Assembly: GCA_038230735.1 (NCBI GenBank)
Contig: JBBRMR010000004.1
Coordinates: 74,932-138,931 of the forward strand
Reading direction: 5' to 3'
Origin: Arcicella sp038230735
GTDB taxonomy: Bacteria; Bacteroidota; Bacteroidia; Cytophagales; Spirosomataceae
Length of the DNA: 64,000 bases
Positions 8,549 through 17,819 of this stretch are shown here, in pieces (the stretch's first letter is position 1; every line of letters starts with the position of its first letter). Below the pieces are notes generated by a model. The model saw nothing but the letters and a program-made list of their open reading frames with translations, did no database searches and had not been told where the DNA came from. The translations under genes were made by a program, and so were the position numbers.

Positions 8549-9313
8549 ATGGATGTCCTCATTTTAGAAGACGAAATTCTCTCCGCCCAACGAGCCAAAG
8601 CCCTCCTGTACGAGCATGACCCCACGATTTCGGTTGTAGAGACCATCGATTCGGTGGAGGATGCAACTAATTGGCTTAGTAAAAATCCCGAGCCCGATTT
8701 GATACTCGTTGACATTCACCTTTCAGACGGTTTGAGCTTCGATTTATTCAAGAAAATACAAATAAAAAGCCCCGTAATTTTCACTACTGCCTACGACCAA
8801 TACGCCATTCAAGCCTTCAAAATGAATAGTATTGATTACCTTCTAAAGCCACTGGATAAGTCCGAGCTGGGTTTTGCATTGGGTAAATTCAAGTCACTTA
8901 CTCAAGAACGAAAAAACTTTTTAACGGCTGATATTCAACGGATTATGCAATCATTTCACGGATTAGAAAAGAAATTCAAAAACCGTTTTTTGGTAAAATT
9001 TGGCGATAATATTCAGTTCAAAAATACCGATGAAATTGCCTACTTTTTTGCCGATGATAAAATAACGTATTTGGTTTCTAATGAAGGCAGAAGATTTATT
9101 GTTGATTATAAATTAGAGCAATTAGAAGACCTCCTCGACCATAATTTCTTCTTTCGATTGAATCGTAAATTTATCATCAGAATAGATGCTGTTCAGAAAA
9201 TTAAAACTTTGATTAATAGCCGTTTACAAGTATTCCTAAAACCCAATTTTGAACAAGATATTCACGTAAGTAAAGAAAAAATGAGCGAGTTCAAATCTTG
9301 GCTTGATCAATAA
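8549..9313 (+). CDS. LytR/AlgR-type response regulator (LytTR)
   Basis: A 254-residue regulator. The receiver domain covers residues 1-115, with acid pocket Glu7-Asp8-Glu9, phospho-acceptor Asp55 (LVDIH), Thr80 and Lys100 (LLKP). The LytTR DNA-binding domain covers about 145-254, with the typical FFRLNRKFIIRIDAV segment. It pairs with the kinase just upstream. LytTR proteins bind direct repeats near promoters; I see no obvious target pair in this intergenic region. Confidence 0.94.
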   Translation: MDVLILEDEILSAQRAKALLYEHDPTISVVETIDSVEDATNWLSKNPEPDLILVDIHLSDGLSFDLFKKIQIKSPVIFTTAYDQYAIQAFKMNSIDYLLKPLDKSELGFALGKFKSLTQERKNFLTADIQRIMQSFHGLEKKFKNRFLVKFGDNIQFKNTDEIAYFFADDKITYLVSNEGRRFIVDYKLEQLEDLLDHNFFFRLNRKFIIRIDAVQKIKTLINSRLQVFLKPNFEQDIHVSKEKMSEFKSWLDQ

Positions 9314-9318
9314 ATTTC

Positions 9319-9406
9319 GGTGATTTGTGATTGGTAATTAGTGATTAGTTTAATGGTATGAACCAAACTAAGTAGCTTTAAATCCAATTACTAATTACTA
9401 ATCACC
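9319..9406. repeat. Word repeat, GTGATTAGTAATT family, inverted repeat
   Basis: Left arm 9319-9351 is made of GTGATT, TGTGATTGG, TAATTAGTGATTAG. Right arm 9381-9406 is its near complement (CCAATTACTAATTACTAATC). The left arm begins six bases after the regulator stop and the right arm ends 12 bases before the next start. Confidence 0.7.
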
Positions 9407-9418
9407 AAAACTGACCCC

Positions 9419-10129
9419 ATGAAACAAATCATCACTCTTATTCTCTGTATCATTTCCCTCAATACTTTTGCCCAAAAACAAAATGATGATGTTCTTTATC
9501 TGAAAAATGGCTCAATTTATCGAGGTAAAATTATTAACAAAACCGACCAAATCGTAAAGTTAGAAACTTGCGATAGGAATGTATTTGTTGTACAAGTATC
9601 TGATATTCAAGAAATTAAGGAGGAACAATCTTTTAAAAAGCCTGGTATTCAGTACAAAGAAAAAGGCTACGTTCATTACACCGAATTAGGACCTTTGGCA
9701 GGGAGTAATCGTGCTTCCAATGGCGTTACAACTTCGGCATTTTCTTTTCAGACTGTCAATGGTTATAAATTCAATCAGTATCTTTTCACGGGAATAGGAA
9801 TCGGGGCGGATTTGTATGCAGTCCAGACTTTTATTCCTATCGTGCTGAGCGTAAGGGGAGATTTTACGAAAGAAGGCAACAAAATTCCTTTTTACTTTGT
9901 GGAGGGTGGGTATGGAATCAATGCCACTTCCAACGATGTCGATGGCATCAAATATCAAGGGGGAAATTCTTTTGCGGCGGGTTTAGGTTTGAAGATTTTG
10001 TTTCAAGAAAACACAGGTTTCGTCATCGGGGCGGGTTACCGTTTTCAGCGGTCTGAATTATTGGAAAAAGGAAAGACAACGATTGAAGATTTTGGTAGAT
10101 TGACTTTGCGGATTGGCTTTTCGCTTTAA
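9419..10129 (+). CDS. Secreted outer-membrane-associated protein, unknown function
   Basis: A 236-residue protein with signal peptide MKQIITLILCIISLNTFAQ. Residues about 23-75 (VLYLKNGSIYRGKI and following) resemble the small beta domain often found in Bacteroidota proteins that describe a 'key: value' style beta strand pair. The rest alternates polar and hydrophobic residues, with strands ending in aromatic residues (GYRFQRSE, LTLRIGFSL), which suggests a beta barrel in the outer membrane. It follows the two-component pair and may belong to the same unit. The function is unknown. Confidence 0.75.
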   Translation: MKQIITLILCIISLNTFAQKQNDDVLYLKNGSIYRGKIINKTDQIVKLETCDRNVFVVQVSDIQEIKEEQSFKKPGIQYKEKGYVHYTELGPLAGSNRASNGVTTSAFSFQTVNGYKFNQYLFTGIGIGADLYAVQTFIPIVLSVRGDFTKEGNKIPFYFVEGGYGINATSNDVDGIKYQGGNSFAAGLGLKILFQENTGFVIGAGYRFQRSELLEKGKTTIEDFGRLTLRIGFSL

Positions 10130-10228
10130 CGTAACATGGGAACCTTTCCCGTGTACATATTAAACACCTAATTTTAGTGTAAGATGTTTCTATATTATTT
10201 GTAATTTAGCAAATAAACAATCAATATT

Positions 10229-10399
10229 ATGGTTTTTAGAGTTGTCATTTCAAAAGAAGAAGACTGTTATTTGGCTGATATTCCAAGTCTTAAACACTGT
10301 TTTGCAGGCGGTGATACGATTGAAGAAGCTATTGAGAACCTCAAAGAAGCCCTTGAAGGAACTCTGGAGAGTATGAAGGCTCGGAATATTTCTTATTGA
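10229..10399 (+). CDS. HicB-like antitoxin domain protein, 56 aa
   Basis: A short ORF from ATG 10229 to TGA 10399. The protein reads like the HicB N-terminal domain: FRVVISKEEDCYLADIPSL, then the conserved HCFAGGDTIEEAIENLKEAL, which forms the beta-alpha partial RNase-H-like fold. HicB normally neutralises the HicA mRNA interferase encoded next to it. No HicA partner is visible on either side within 300 bases, and there is no C-terminal DNA-binding region, so this is an orphan or solitary HicB-like gene. It sits between the barrel-like protein and the glycosidase. Confidence 0.75.
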   Translation: MVFRVVISKEEDCYLADIPSLKHCFAGGDTIEEAIENLKEALEGTLESMKARNISY

Positions 10400-10490
10400 A
10401 AAATTGGAGTTGATAAAAATGAAACAGATTAAGTGCTTTGAGTTTTTGGAAAATACTGTATTTTTACAAACCATTTTCAAAAACCAATCC

Positions 10491-12242
10491 ATGAAAAATA
10501 CACTCTTGGTTATATTTTTCTCCCTGATAATCAACCAATTATCAGCCCAAAACATTACTCAAAAAACTTACTGCAATCCGATGGATATTAACTATCGGTA
10601 CAATTTTGAGCAACTCAACGAACAAATTTCCTACCGTTCAGGGGCAGACCCCGTTATCATCAATCACAAGAAAGAGTATTATCTTTTTGTAACCATTTCG
10701 GGCGGGTATTGGCATTCCAAAAATCTGACAAATTGGGAATATATTAAGCCCAGTATGTGGCCCATGGAAGATATGTGTGCCCCCGCTGCTTTGTCGGTGC
10801 GAGATACTTTGTACCTTTTTCAATCCACTTTTGAACAACGACCCATCTTGTTCAGTACCGAACCCGAAAAGGGAAAACTTCAATTTTATAATCGTTGGTT
10901 GCCTCGACTTCCACAATACATTGGACCGTGGGATCCCGCCCTGTTTTATGATGAAGAGTTGGATAAATGGTATATGTATTGGGGTTCGTCAAATACCTAT
11001 CCACTTTTTGGGGCGGAGTTAGATAAAAGTAAAAAATTGACCTACAAGTCTAAGTATCAAGGACTTATATATCTTGACCCTAAAAATCACGGTTGGGAAC
11101 GCTTTGGCAGAGACCATCGAGACACTATAAAACCCTTCACCGAAGGAGCGTGGATGACCAAGCACCAAGGCAAATATTTCCTGCAATATGGAGCCCCAGG
11201 CACAGAATACAACGTTTATGCCAATGGAACGTACATTGGAGATAATCCACTTGGACCATTTACGTATGCCCCCTACAACCCAATTTCCTATAAACCTGGC
11301 GGCTTCATGACGGGGGCGGGACATGGCAATACTTTTCAAGATAATTATGGAAATTATTGGAATACTGGCACGCCTTGGATTGCCGTAAACTGGGCAATGG
11401 AACGGAGAATTGTGATGTTCCCAACGGGTTTTGATGCTGATAATCAGCTATTTGCCAATACTCGTTTCGGAGATTTTCCGCATCATTTACCGACTAAGAA
11501 ATGGGAGAATAAAGACGATTTATTTACGGGTTGGATGTTATTATCCTACAAAAAACCTTGCACAGCTTCGTCATTAAGAGATACTTTATCCGCCCAAAAA
11601 GTTACAGACGAAAACCCAAGGACCTTTTGGGTAGCGAATACTAATAAGGAAGGTGAATTTCTAACGATTGATTTACTGAATACTTATGACGTAAAAGCTC
11701 TTCAAGTAAACTTTACCGACTATAAATCAGACGTTTACGATTCCAACGAAGAACGAGTTTATACCCAATTTAGATTTTATGCTTCGATGGATGGCAAAAA
11801 ATGGGAGGTAATTTCAGACAACACAAATGAACCTCACCGAGACCGTCCAAATGCCTACGTGGAATTGCCCAAGCCTGTGAAGGCACGTTATATCAAGTAT
11901 GAGAATGTCCACGTACCCATGCGAAATTTGGCGGTGAGTGATATTAGAGTTTTTGGTAATGGCTCAGGGAAAGCCCCTGAAACGCCCAAAAATATGACAG
12001 TAAAACGTCAAACCGATACCCGAAATGCGGACATTTCTTGGGATAAATCTGTTAATGTAACGGGGTATAATATTCTTTGGGGAATTGCTCCTGACAAATT
12101 ATATCAAACCTATCAAGTATGGGGTGATGCTCCTAATAATCTGGAGTTGAGGGCTTTAACGGTTGGGCAGAAATACTTTTGTGTGATTGAGGCGTTTAAT
12201 GAAAATGGGGTTTCGGGTAGGAGTGAGGTGATGGGATTTTGA
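10491..12242 (+). CDS. Secreted GH43-like glycoside hydrolase with discoidin and FnIII domains
   Basis: A 583-residue protein. I chose ATG 10491, because it opens a clean signal peptide (MKNTLLVIFFSLIINQLSAQ); the frame is open upstream to a TTG at 10404. The five-bladed-propeller catalytic part has the expected acids in SGADPVI (about residue 50), GPWDPALF (about 145) and TEGAWM (about 218). It is followed by an F5/8 type C-like (discoidin) domain at about 360-480 and a fibronectin type III domain at about 490-583. GH43-type enzymes cut arabinose- or xylose-containing plant polysaccharides. No T9SS sorting domain is seen. The substrate cannot be told from the sequence. Confidence 0.85.
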   Translation: MKNTLLVIFFSLIINQLSAQNITQKTYCNPMDINYRYNFEQLNEQISYRSGADPVIINHKKEYYLFVTISGGYWHSKNLTNWEYIKPSMWPMEDMCAPAALSVRDTLYLFQSTFEQRPILFSTEPEKGKLQFYNRWLPRLPQYIGPWDPALFYDEELDKWYMYWGSSNTYPLFGAELDKSKKLTYKSKYQGLIYLDPKNHGWERFGRDHRDTIKPFTEGAWMTKHQGKYFLQYGAPGTEYNVYANGTYIGDNPLGPFTYAPYNPISYKPGGFMTGAGHGNTFQDNYGNYWNTGTPWIAVNWAMERRIVMFPTGFDADNQLFANTRFGDFPHHLPTKKWENKDDLFTGWMLLSYKKPCTASSLRDTLSAQKVTDENPRTFWVANTNKEGEFLTIDLLNTYDVKALQVNFTDYKSDVYDSNEERVYTQFRFYASMDGKKWEVISDNTNEPHRDRPNAYVELPKPVKARYIKYENVHVPMRNLAVSDIRVFGNGSGKAPETPKNMTVKRQTDTRNADISWDKSVNVTGYNILWGIAPDKLYQTYQVWGDAPNNLELRALTVGQKYFCVIEAFNENGVSGRSEVMGF

Positions 12243-12606
12243 GACAAAATGAGGGCTAACCCCTATTTTCTCACAAAACGATTCATGTTAATTTTGTCAA
12301 ATGAACGATTTTAAGGTAAAAATTACCGTAAAATGGTTTTCAATCCTTGAATTGCAAGATAATTCAAGCCATTTTACTAAATTCACAAAGATTTTTATCG
12401 CTAACGCACAAACTTACCTCCATGAAACAAATTTTACTTACCCTCGCTTCTTGCGTGTGTGTCGGATTGGACACACGCCTTCAAATTACCGCCTCAATAT
12501 ATATTTCCATTAAGTATCTTTTATGGGGAAAGTAGCCTTTGAATAATTCGCTATTTATTGATGAAAGAAAAGTAGAAAATATCACCAACACAACCAATTA
12601 ATTGCC
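12243..12606. other. Gap of about 360 bases with one hairpin, no convincing gene
   Basis: The region holds an 8-bp perfect stem with a 10-base loop at 12453-12478 (GCGTGTGT / ACACACGC). A 37-codon frame from ATG 12422 (MKQILLTLASCVCVGL start) runs through it and could be a decayed signal peptide, but I would not call it a gene. The last 60 bases are A/C-rich leader for the LytTR gene at 12607. Confidence 0.5.
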
Positions 12607-12969
12607 ATGAAAACATACCGACAAGAAGGGAATGCTTCGCTATTAATTATCAATCACAAAACCTCCGCCAAAGTATTTGTCAACAACATTGTCTTGATAA
12701 AAGGCGATGCCAATTATTCAACTATTTATATGGATGGCGGAAGAGAAAAAGTGGTTTCGCATACCATTAAATTTTACGAAAACCATCTGGAAAATTACGG
12801 ATTTCTGCGGGTACATCGTGGTTATATTATCAATCCAAATTACGTTAAAGAATATAATCCCGACGAAGAAAGTGTTATCATGGCAAATGGGATAAGAGCT
12901 GTGGTTTCGAGGAGGAAAAAGTACCTTTTGAGGGGTTTTAATGACATCAAAAAGCCTGCTTATTATTAA
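12607..12969 (+). CDS. Stand-alone LytTR DNA-binding protein
   Basis: A 120-residue protein that is almost only a LytTR domain (about residues 15-113). It has the family pattern IKGDANYSTIYM, then GFLRVHRGYIINPNYVKEY and a final VVSRRKKYLL. There is no receiver domain, so it is not a classical response regulator and may be constitutive or respond to expression level. It is followed by a palindrome at 13013-13045 and the S8 protease gene, which it could control. Two further full-length LytTR regulators and one remnant lie in the window. Confidence 0.92.
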   Translation: MKTYRQEGNASLLIINHKTSAKVFVNNIVLIKGDANYSTIYMDGGREKVVSHTIKFYENHLENYGFLRVHRGYIINPNYVKEYNPDEESVIMANGIRAVVSRRKKYLLRGFNDIKKPAYY

Positions 12970-13012
12970 TTTACGTAAGACTTAAAAATTAATATCAATT
13001 TTATTAGTCCAT

Positions 13013-13045
13013 AAACCTTATAGGTTTTCAAAACCTATAAAGTTT
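13013..13045. repeat. Palindromic element, CCTTATAGGTTTT family (copy 1)
   Basis: Two 16-bp arms (AAACCTTATAGGTTTT and its complement) with one mismatch and a one-base centre. A related element is at 49739-49771. It lies between the LytTR gene and the S8 protease gene and could act as a weak terminator. Confidence 0.7.
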
Positions 13046-13087
13046 CACATTACCAATTTAAACAATTCAACCCTCACACAAAAAATC

Positions 13088-15730
13088 ATGAAAACAATAC
13101 GTTTACTTTTATGCCTTGTAGGCCTATGTGTGTTAAGGCTCTCAGCCTCTGCACAAACCAGCGAAGAGCGAGCCAAAAATGTTGATACTGTCAATAAATT
13201 GAAGTTGGAACAATTGAAATCCACGTTTCAGAATAACCATAATAATTCTGAAAAAAAGGTTCAGGACTATTTAAGAAAGCATCCGAAGGTGGAGAGAACG
13301 TATATTAGAAAAGGTTCAACGTATTATTTACATCACATTGATGGAGACGGAAAACCTGTTTATATCAATACGAAAAACAGAGAATCGGGAGTTCTAATCA
13401 AAGCTAATCAATTGTATAAAGGCGGGTCTATGGGAGCCAATATCACGGGTGATAGTATGGTAGTAGGCGTTTGGGATGGTGGTCAGGTACGGGCAACCCA
13501 TGAACTTTTAGCGGGAAATGTAACCATGCAAGCTAATCAAACCTTGGATGGCGTTGGGGCAGATAAAAGTTATAAAGGTAACGACCACATGACGCACGTT
13601 ACGGGGACAATTGTTGGAAAGAATTTGACCAATAAACCCGATGCACGGGGGATTGCCTACGGTGCAAAAGCCATTTGTTACGACTGGAACAACGATTTGA
13701 GCGAAATGGCGGAATTCGGTCTGAAAGGCTATTTAATCTCAAACCATTCTTATGGTTATTCAAACGATACCACTACTGCCACTTGGAATTTTGGGGCGTA
13801 TGACGAAACCGCCAAAAATTGGGACTTCCTTACCCGAAATCTTCCCAATTATTTACCCTTCATAGCGGCTGGAAATGAGCAAGAAGATAGTGGAAATAGG
13901 AAAGCAAAATTAGGTTATGACATCATTACGGGGGCATCGGCATCAAAAAATTCCATGACCGTGGGGGCAGTTAATGGCGACAAAACCATGTCTGATTACA
14001 GCAACTGGGGACCCACTGACGATGGACGTATAAAACCCGACATCGTAACGAAAGGCACAGGGATTAACTCTTCATTATTTGCCAATAAAACCTCAAAAAC
14101 CCCCTCAGATACGTCATATAGCGGCACAGTGAACTCGCAAGGAACGTCTTATGCTTCGCCAGCCGCCGCAGGAGCAGGTCTTCTATTACAACAATATTAC
14201 AATAGTTTATATAAATCTTACCTAAAATCATCGACCCTAAAAGCACTGATGTTAGGTACTGCCGAAGATTTGGGACTGCCTGGACCAGACCATAAGTTTG
14301 GTTGGGGATTATTAAATGTGGAGGTTGCTGCTAATGCCATTAAATATAAAAGCAAAATCGGAAATACCTTAAAAGCTATTGTTATAGATACAGTTACTAA
14401 AAAACCTATTATCGTCCCAGATTCGATTATTAAAAAATCGTTTGTCGTTATAGACACAGCTTCCAAAGGGGCATATATTGAAGAAATCTCGCTCAAATTT
14501 CCTGCCGATACCATTACTGAAATTTCAAGGGTTGTAACTGCCAGTGGTTGTTCGCCTTTGATAGTTTCAATTGCGTGGACAGATATTGAGGGCGTTGAAC
14601 AAACCTCAAAAGATGGCATAGACCCAACGACTTCAAGATTGATTTATGATTATGATATGATTGTAAAAAATGTATCAAAAAATACTACTCATCGTGCTTG
14701 GAAACCGAGCGTAATGGCAAACAGAACGGCTAATGCAACCCGTGAAACAACATGGTTTGATGGAAACGGGAACAATTATAAGCAAGTAAAAATAGATTCA
14801 GCCATTGCAGGAGATAAATACAAAATCTTTCTTCGTAAAAAAATAGGCTCGCCCGATTCTGTTCGTTTACTGTCGTTGGTTGTAACGGGTACTTTAATGC
14901 GTGATTTAGCCAAGCCCGTTGCAGACACCATTCAATATTTTTGTAGTGCTTCCACCATTGCAGATTTAACCGCCATAGGCACAAATATCAAATGGTACGA
15001 TTCGCTAAAAGTCGGAAAGGTATATGCCGACACTATAAAATTATCAGAAAAAAAGACTTACTACGCTTCGCAAACCGTTTTTGGTTGTGAAAGCCCAAGA
15101 ACGGTAGTAGTTGTTAAAAACGTAACTACTTTGGAAGCTCCAATTGCCCTCGAAACTAAAGTAAAAACGGGTTCTGCCGTAACATTAGTCGCCACTTGTA
15201 AGGCAGGAACGCCCAATTGGTACGTCACTGCAACGGGAGGAATGTCATTAAGCTCAGGTAATTTTAGAACCCCTAAATTAACGGCTGATACTTCATACTA
15301 TGTTGGTTGTGAGTCGGGTAAAAACGCTAATTGTACCAGCCTTCGCACCCTGCAAATGGTGAAAGTAAATGCCACGGGAGATGCCACCCCAATCAATGCT
15401 GAAATTGTTAATGGTATTGCCAAATCAAATCCAAAAGAAGCCAATGCACGAATTAGTGGTGAAGGAACAGATAATGAGGAGGTATTTGTCAACGTATTTC
15501 CAAACCCCACAACGGGAGTATTTCATTGGAAATTATTGAGCAATGAGCCATCAACGGTAAACTTGACGATGTATGATTCTATGGGCAAAGAACAATTAAG
15601 TCAAACTTCGCCAACTATTGCTCAAACACACGAAGGAACGATTGATTTAGGAAGAATAAATACGGGGGTTTATTTCTTGAGATTTATTGTAGGCGAAAAA
15701 AGCCTTGTGCGTAAGATTGTTAAAAATTAG
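13088..15730 (+). CDS. S8 (subtilisin-like) serine protease with T9SS sorting domain
   Basis: An 880-residue secreted protease with signal peptide MKTIRLLLCLVGLCVLRLSASAQ. The catalytic triad is Asp130 (VGVWDGG), His170 (HMTHVTG) and Ser354 (GTSYASP), with the oxyanion Asn in AAGNE near residue 263. After the peptidase come a jelly-roll-like region (about 450-610) and Ig-like segments that mimic sorting-domain linkers. The last 75 residues (VFPNPTTGVFHW to GEKSLVRKIVKN) are a type A T9SS sorting domain, so it is exported through the outer membrane and anchored or released there. It probably degrades external protein for nutrition. Confidence 0.95.
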   Translation: MKTIRLLLCLVGLCVLRLSASAQTSEERAKNVDTVNKLKLEQLKSTFQNNHNNSEKKVQDYLRKHPKVERTYIRKGSTYYLHHIDGDGKPVYINTKNRESGVLIKANQLYKGGSMGANITGDSMVVGVWDGGQVRATHELLAGNVTMQANQTLDGVGADKSYKGNDHMTHVTGTIVGKNLTNKPDARGIAYGAKAICYDWNNDLSEMAEFGLKGYLISNHSYGYSNDTTTATWNFGAYDETAKNWDFLTRNLPNYLPFIAAGNEQEDSGNRKAKLGYDIITGASASKNSMTVGAVNGDKTMSDYSNWGPTDDGRIKPDIVTKGTGINSSLFANKTSKTPSDTSYSGTVNSQGTSYASPAAAGAGLLLQQYYNSLYKSYLKSSTLKALMLGTAEDLGLPGPDHKFGWGLLNVEVAANAIKYKSKIGNTLKAIVIDTVTKKPIIVPDSIIKKSFVVIDTASKGAYIEEISLKFPADTITEISRVVTASGCSPLIVSIAWTDIEGVEQTSKDGIDPTTSRLIYDYDMIVKNVSKNTTHRAWKPSVMANRTANATRETTWFDGNGNNYKQVKIDSAIAGDKYKIFLRKKIGSPDSVRLLSLVVTGTLMRDLAKPVADTIQYFCSASTIADLTAIGTNIKWYDSLKVGKVYADTIKLSEKKTYYASQTVFGCESPRTVVVVKNVTTLEAPIALETKVKTGSAVTLVATCKAGTPNWYVTATGGMSLSSGNFRTPKLTADTSYYVGCESGKNANCTSLRTLQMVKVNATGDATPINAEIVNGIAKSNPKEANARISGEGTDNEEVFVNVFPNPTTGVFHWKLLSNEPSTVNLTMYDSMGKEQLSQTSPTIAQTHEGTIDLGRINTGVYFLRFIVGEKSLVRKIVKN

Positions 15731-15746
15731 CTTTGAATAGATGAAA

Positions 15747-15784
15747 AACGAAAAGCCCCCATTTTAGGATGAGGGCTTTTCGTT
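15747..15784. terminator. Bidirectional terminator between the S8 protease gene and lutC
   Basis: A perfect 12-bp stem (AACGAAAAGCCC / GGGCTTTTCGTT) with a 14-base loop, between convergent genes, with A/T runs on both flanks. Confidence 0.85.
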
Positions 15785-15790
15785 ACAATT

Positions 15791-16375
15791 TTATGCTAAC
15801 ACATACACCACCAATCCCCTCGCTCCATGAGCTCCAATCACTAAACTTTGTTCAATATCTGCCGTTTTGGAAGGACCAGAAATGAAAGTTCCGAAGCCCG
15901 TTTCATTGACTTGTACACGCTCGTAGGCACGGTGCATATTTGTGAGGATATGTTTTTTATGAATTACGATGGCTAAATATTGGGTAATCATTGGTAAGAC
16001 TCGGTGAGGCAAATGCTTTTCCGAAACCCAAATGGCGGCATTTTCAGCTACGCCAAAATCACCTTCAATAATGGCTAAATTAAGCATTTCCAATTCATGT
16101 GGACTATCAATATTTAAACTAAAATCTGCCAATTCCGAAAGTTCAGGAATGGTGGTGGCAATGTTTAAAACACCTTGATAATGTTCTTTGACATCCGCTT
16201 TAATGGCTACATAATCAGCTACTTCAACTGCCTTTCCACCCACAAAACTGAGGGTATCGGCAAATTTTGCGTACAAATCTTCAAAGACTGATTCAAACTT
16301 AAAATTAACGTTAAGTTCTTGATAATCAGGCTGATTTTTTTTTATGGATGATAATATTTTTTCTCTACTTGTCAT
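15791..16375 (-). CDS. lutC: Lactate utilisation protein LutC (LUD domain)
   Basis: A 194-residue cytoplasmic protein with the LUD fold. The C-terminal half has the typical ETGFGTFISGPSKTADIEQSL and VIGAHGARGLVVYVL segments. LutC is the third subunit of the LutABC iron-sulphur complex that oxidises L-lactate to pyruvate. It is the last gene of a lutA-lutB-lutC operon on the minus strand, 54 bases after lutB. Its leader contains the word ATTCACTAAATCACAA seven bases before the ATG, and exactly the same word at the same distance precedes the MFS gene at 19842. Confidence 0.92.
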   Translation of the reverse strand: MTSREKILSSIKKNQPDYQELNVNFKFESVFEDLYAKFADTLSFVGGKAVEVADYVAIKADVKEHYQGVLNIATTIPELSELADFSLNIDSPHELEMLNLAIIEGDFGVAENAAIWVSEKHLPHRVLPMITQYLAIVIHKKHILTNMHRAYERVQVNETGFGTFISGPSKTADIEQSLVIGAHGARGLVVYVLA

Positions 16376-16429
16376 TACTCAGTTGTGATTTAGTGAATGG
16401 TGATTTTATCCTCATCCCCACCTTCTCCC

Positions 16430-17815
16430 TTACTCCTTTTTCCCTTTCTCCCTTGAAAGATACCATTCCCTAAAACTCTCCTTCGGCACATCGGGCATTT
16501 CTCGATGTTGATACCAAACATTCAGATTATTATTCGTTACAAAAGGCGTATTTTTCATCAAAAATCTGCCTAATTTTCCTGCAGTTCTGTAAAAACTTGG
16601 TGAACTTAAAACCGTTGCCATTGACTTGATTCCCAAAGATTTAACACTCGAAACGTGTCCTTCCTGAACCAAAACTTGTCGCCATTTGTAGAGTTGTTCA
16701 TGAATATCAATTTTCACGGGACAAACGTTTGAACATGAGCCACAAAGCGTGGAGGCAAAAGGCAAATCTGCATTTTCAGCCATATTTAGATTAGGAGCTA
16801 AAATTGACCCAATCGGTCCCGCAATGGCAGTATGATAACTATGCCCACCCGAACGGCGATACACAGGGCAGGTATTGAAACAAGCCGCACAACGAATACA
16901 CTTCAACGAATTTCTGAAATCAGGTCGTCCCAATTGTTTGGTTCGCCCATTATCCACAATGATAATGTGCATCGCTTGCCCTGCCCTTGGCTTATGAAAA
17001 TGACTTGAAAAAGTAGTAATGGGCTGTCCAGTAGCACTTCTGGCTAATAATCTCAGAAAAACGCCCAAGTGTTCAGCTTTTGGAATTATCTTTTCAAAAC
17101 CCATCGAAGCAATATGAACATCTGCCAAATGCACGCCCATATCGGCATTGCCTTCGTTGGTACAAACCACAAAACCGCCCGTTTCAGCGATGGCAAAATT
17201 GACACCCGTCAAGGCAACTTTACGAGTCAAAAAAGTATCTCGCAGGTGCAAACGAGCCGCTTCGGTCAAATATTGCGGGTCAGTTGCTCCTTTTTCAGTA
17301 CCTAAATGTTCATGGAAAGTCTCCCCAACATCCGACCTTTTGAGGTGAATGGCGGGCAAAACAATGTGTGAAGGATGTTCCCCTCGCATCTGCACAATCC
17401 GTTCGCCAAGGTCAGAATCAATCACTCCAATACCTTTTTCTTTCAAAAATTCATTCAAATTACATTCTTCGGTCAGCATGGATTTTGATTTAACCATGCG
17501 ATTTACCCCCTCATTTTTAAGAATATCCAAAATGATTTGATTATGTTCAGAAGCATCCGCCGCCCAATGAATTTTGATGCCATTTTGAGTAGCTTTTTCT
17601 TCAAAAGCAATCAATAAATCGTGCATATTCGACAGCACATGATTCTTTATCTGCGAACCTGCCTCCCGCAATTGTTCCCATTCTGGAATCTGAAAAACTG
17701 CCTTATCACGCTTAGAACGCACAAACCAAAGGGTTTCATCGTGCCAATCAACGTGGGCTTCGTCTTTATTAAATTCAGTTGATGCCGAAGCATGGTCTAT
17801 CCTGATATTATTCAT
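16430..17815 (-). CDS. lutB: Lactate utilisation iron-sulphur protein LutB
   Basis: A 461-residue protein with start at ATG 17815 (MNNIRIDHASAS). The frame is open for 21 codons further upstream, but that extension is encoded by the intergenic word repeat and is unlikely to be translated. An N-terminal LUD domain (about 60-290) is followed by two 4Fe-4S ferredoxin motifs, CIRCAACFNTCP near 303 and CGSCSNVCP near 355, as in LutB/YkgF. With LutA and LutC it forms the soluble L-lactate oxidase complex. It lies between lutA and lutC in the same operon. Confidence 0.94.
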   Translation of the reverse strand: MNNIRIDHASASTEFNKDEAHVDWHDETLWFVRSKRDKAVFQIPEWEQLREAGSQIKNHVLSNMHDLLIAFEEKATQNGIKIHWAADASEHNQIILDILKNEGVNRMVKSKSMLTEECNLNEFLKEKGIGVIDSDLGERIVQMRGEHPSHIVLPAIHLKRSDVGETFHEHLGTEKGATDPQYLTEAARLHLRDTFLTRKVALTGVNFAIAETGGFVVCTNEGNADMGVHLADVHIASMGFEKIIPKAEHLGVFLRLLARSATGQPITTFSSHFHKPRAGQAMHIIIVDNGRTKQLGRPDFRNSLKCIRCAACFNTCPVYRRSGGHSYHTAIAGPIGSILAPNLNMAENADLPFASTLCGSCSNVCPVKIDIHEQLYKWRQVLVQEGHVSSVKSLGIKSMATVLSSPSFYRTAGKLGRFLMKNTPFVTNNNLNVWYQHREMPDVPKESFREWYLSREKGKKE

Positions 17816-17819
17816 AAGT

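Noticed and set aside
10250..10555. A 101-codon minus-strand frame opposite the HicB-like gene
   Set aside because: The plus-strand HicB domain is a clear family match and explains the open frame.
12301..12535. Overlapping 60-70 codon frames before the lone LytTR gene
   Set aside because: Two frames compete in the same place, composition is unlike a gene, and an 8-bp hairpin sits inside; only a possible decayed signal peptide remains.
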